Shown: one piece after another, positions 63,196 through 64,000 of the stretch
Layout of the letters: each line of letters starts with the position of its first letter
Numbering within the stretch: the first letter of the stretch is position 1
IMG/VR virus record: IMGVR_UViG_3300027770_003399
Location: 1 to 64,000 of that record
DNA from: a virus
Direction: 5' to 3' (one strand)
DNA: 64,000 nucleotides
Translations under genes and position numbers: made by a program
The notes under the pieces: generated by a model
What the model was told of the DNA's origin: nothing
Seen by the model: the letters and a program-made list of their open reading frames with translations, nothing else
Databases searched by the model: none

Positions 63196-63344
63196 AATGT
63201 AAAATTAAGATTGAAGATAAAGAATATGTGGGGGACATTACCCGAAGAATGGATGTTGGAACTTATGAGGTTTGGGTTGATGAACTTAAACAGAACTATT
63301 ATATAACTAAAAATAATATGATTGAGACAGATATTGATGACTAA
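63192..63344 (+). CDS. Hypothetical small protein
   Basis: 50 aa (KCKIKIEDKEYVGDITRRMD, then YEVWVDELKQNYYITKNN). Small beta-type pattern. ATGA overlap with the glycosylase-like gene; overlaps the next gene by 8 bp. Confidence 0.65.
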   Translation: MKCKIKIEDKEYVGDITRRMDVGTYEVWVDELKQNYYITKNNMIETDIDD

Positions 63345-63945
63345 TATTATTAGTAGGAAAGATTTAATCTCTAAATTAATCCCTCCAGATACAATAGGTA
63401 TTGAGGTTGGTATTTTTACTGGTACATTTACAAGAGAACTATTAGATGGTTGTAACCCCAAGAAAATACTATGTGTTGATTTGTGGGATAGCGGCAGAAT
63501 AGACTGGTTTGTACATAATAAAGAAACAAACACATGGAAATCAGAAGGGTCTTCTTCCTCAGATGCTCTGTCTGTTTTTAATATTAATATGAAAGAGGAG
63601 ATTGAAAGAAATATAGTGGTGCCTATTAGGGGTCGATCTCCAGAAATTCTACACTCATTAAGATCAGACTATTTTGATTGGATTTATTTAGACGGCCAAC
63701 ATGACTATAGGACTCTTTCTAAAGAATTAATAGAATCTAAAAGAATAGTAAAAAATGGTGGATATATTATGGGCCATGATTATTGTAGTTTATTCCCCGG
63801 TATAGTTAGAGCAGTAGATGAATTTGCAACTAGAGAAAAATTAGAACTTATTTTAACTAATGAAGAACCCTCTCCTGTCTGGAGGCCCAACCCAATTGAT
63901 GGAGAAACAGCCTCGTACAATTCTTTTATTTTCTGCAATACTTAG
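63337..63945 (+). CDS. SAM-dependent methyltransferase
   Basis: 202 aa, ATG 63337 (a TTG five codons upstream is less likely). IGIEVGIFTGTFTREL is the AdoMet-binding loop, ILCVDLWD the acidic end of strand 2, and DYFDWIYLDGQHDYRTLSKE with KNGGYIMGHDY are the class I methyltransferase core of the Methyltransf_24 type. Such enzymes commonly act on sugars or small molecules; the substrate is unknown. Confidence 0.8.
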   Translation: MTNIISRKDLISKLIPPDTIGIEVGIFTGTFTRELLDGCNPKKILCVDLWDSGRIDWFVHNKETNTWKSEGSSSSDALSVFNINMKEEIERNIVVPIRGRSPEILHSLRSDYFDWIYLDGQHDYRTLSKELIESKRIVKNGGYIMGHDYCSLFPGIVRAVDEFATREKLELILTNEEPSPVWRPNPIDGETASYNSFIFCNT

Positions 63946-63994
63946 CAGATAGGTGTATATACTATAGCTTCTTATATAAGAAAGGAATAAATAT

Positions 63995-64000
63995 ATGGTT
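63995..64000 (+). CDS. Possible start of a further gene
   Basis: AAAGGA at 63980-63985 region followed by ATG at 63995, two codons before the window ends. Nothing more can be said. Confidence 0.35.

Overview
The window is part of the genome of a large tailed double-stranded DNA phage. It carries large terminase, portal, protease/scaffold, decoration, major capsid and tail-fibre genes, plus dozens of tiny, tightly packed or overlapping genes, four tRNAs and many strong sigma70-like promoters. The DNA looks AT-rich throughout. The host is probably a planctomycete. The evidence is a DUF1552 gene and a DUF1501 gene (both typical of Planctomycetes), a regulator whose first 70 residues resemble planctomycete-style LexA, and two sulfotransferase-like genes. 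This host call is inference; nothing here proves it.

Left part (1-24.7 kb, all minus strand): one long late-type operon read leftward from a TTGACA/TACTAT promoter near 24.75 kb. In transcription order it holds a small acidic protein, a sigma-like factor, an HTH/coiled-coil protein, GDP-mannose 4,6-dehydratase, an HNH nuclease, an ERCC4-type nuclease, a Cys-motif protein, large terminase, portal, protease/scaffold fusion, decoration protein and major capsid protein, followed by a strong terminator. An intruding homing endonuclease with its own promoter comes next. Then come adaptor-like proteins, three paralogous repeat-rich tail fibres, a fibre chaperone, a glycine-rich fibre, a small sulfotransferase-like protein and the DUF1552 protein, which is cut by the window edge.

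Middle (24.8-28.3 kb, plus strand): a short metabolic operon with GDP-L-fucose synthase (completing the gmd pathway across the divergent promoter), SpeD, ThyX, a second sulfotransferase and a secreted protein.

Regulatory archipelago (28.3-43.3 kb): single small genes or small groups, each separated by one of 15 copies of a shuffled regulatory cassette. A cassette holds stem-loops with mutually exclusive pairings, a terminator, a near-identical TTGCAA-17-TATAAT promoter and a purine-rich leader. A second structured repeat family (hairpin plus conserved GATAGTCAGCGAG tail) and two promoter-driven structured RNA candidates lie here and just beyond. This organisation resembles the promoter-early-stem-loop cassettes described in T4-type phages.

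Right part (43.3-64 kb): short operons driven by TTGACA/TRNAAT promoters whose spacers often contain CGAT. Genes include an HNH and a PD-(D/E)XK-like nuclease, a DUF6445 oxygenase-like protein, a phosphoribosyltransferase, a secreted thioredoxin, UV-damage endonuclease, a deaminase, tRNA-Ile followed by the DUF1501 gene, ATP-dependent DNA ligase, a possible RuvC-fold DEDD protein (IS110-like spacing) bounded by two 306-bp structured direct repeats, an HhH-GPD glycosylase-like protein and a methyltransferase. The DEDD protein with its flanking structured repeats, the DUF1501/DUF1552 pair in a phage, and the two structured repeat families are the most unusual content. No lysis, tail-tube, tape-measure or DNA polymerase gene was seen in this window.
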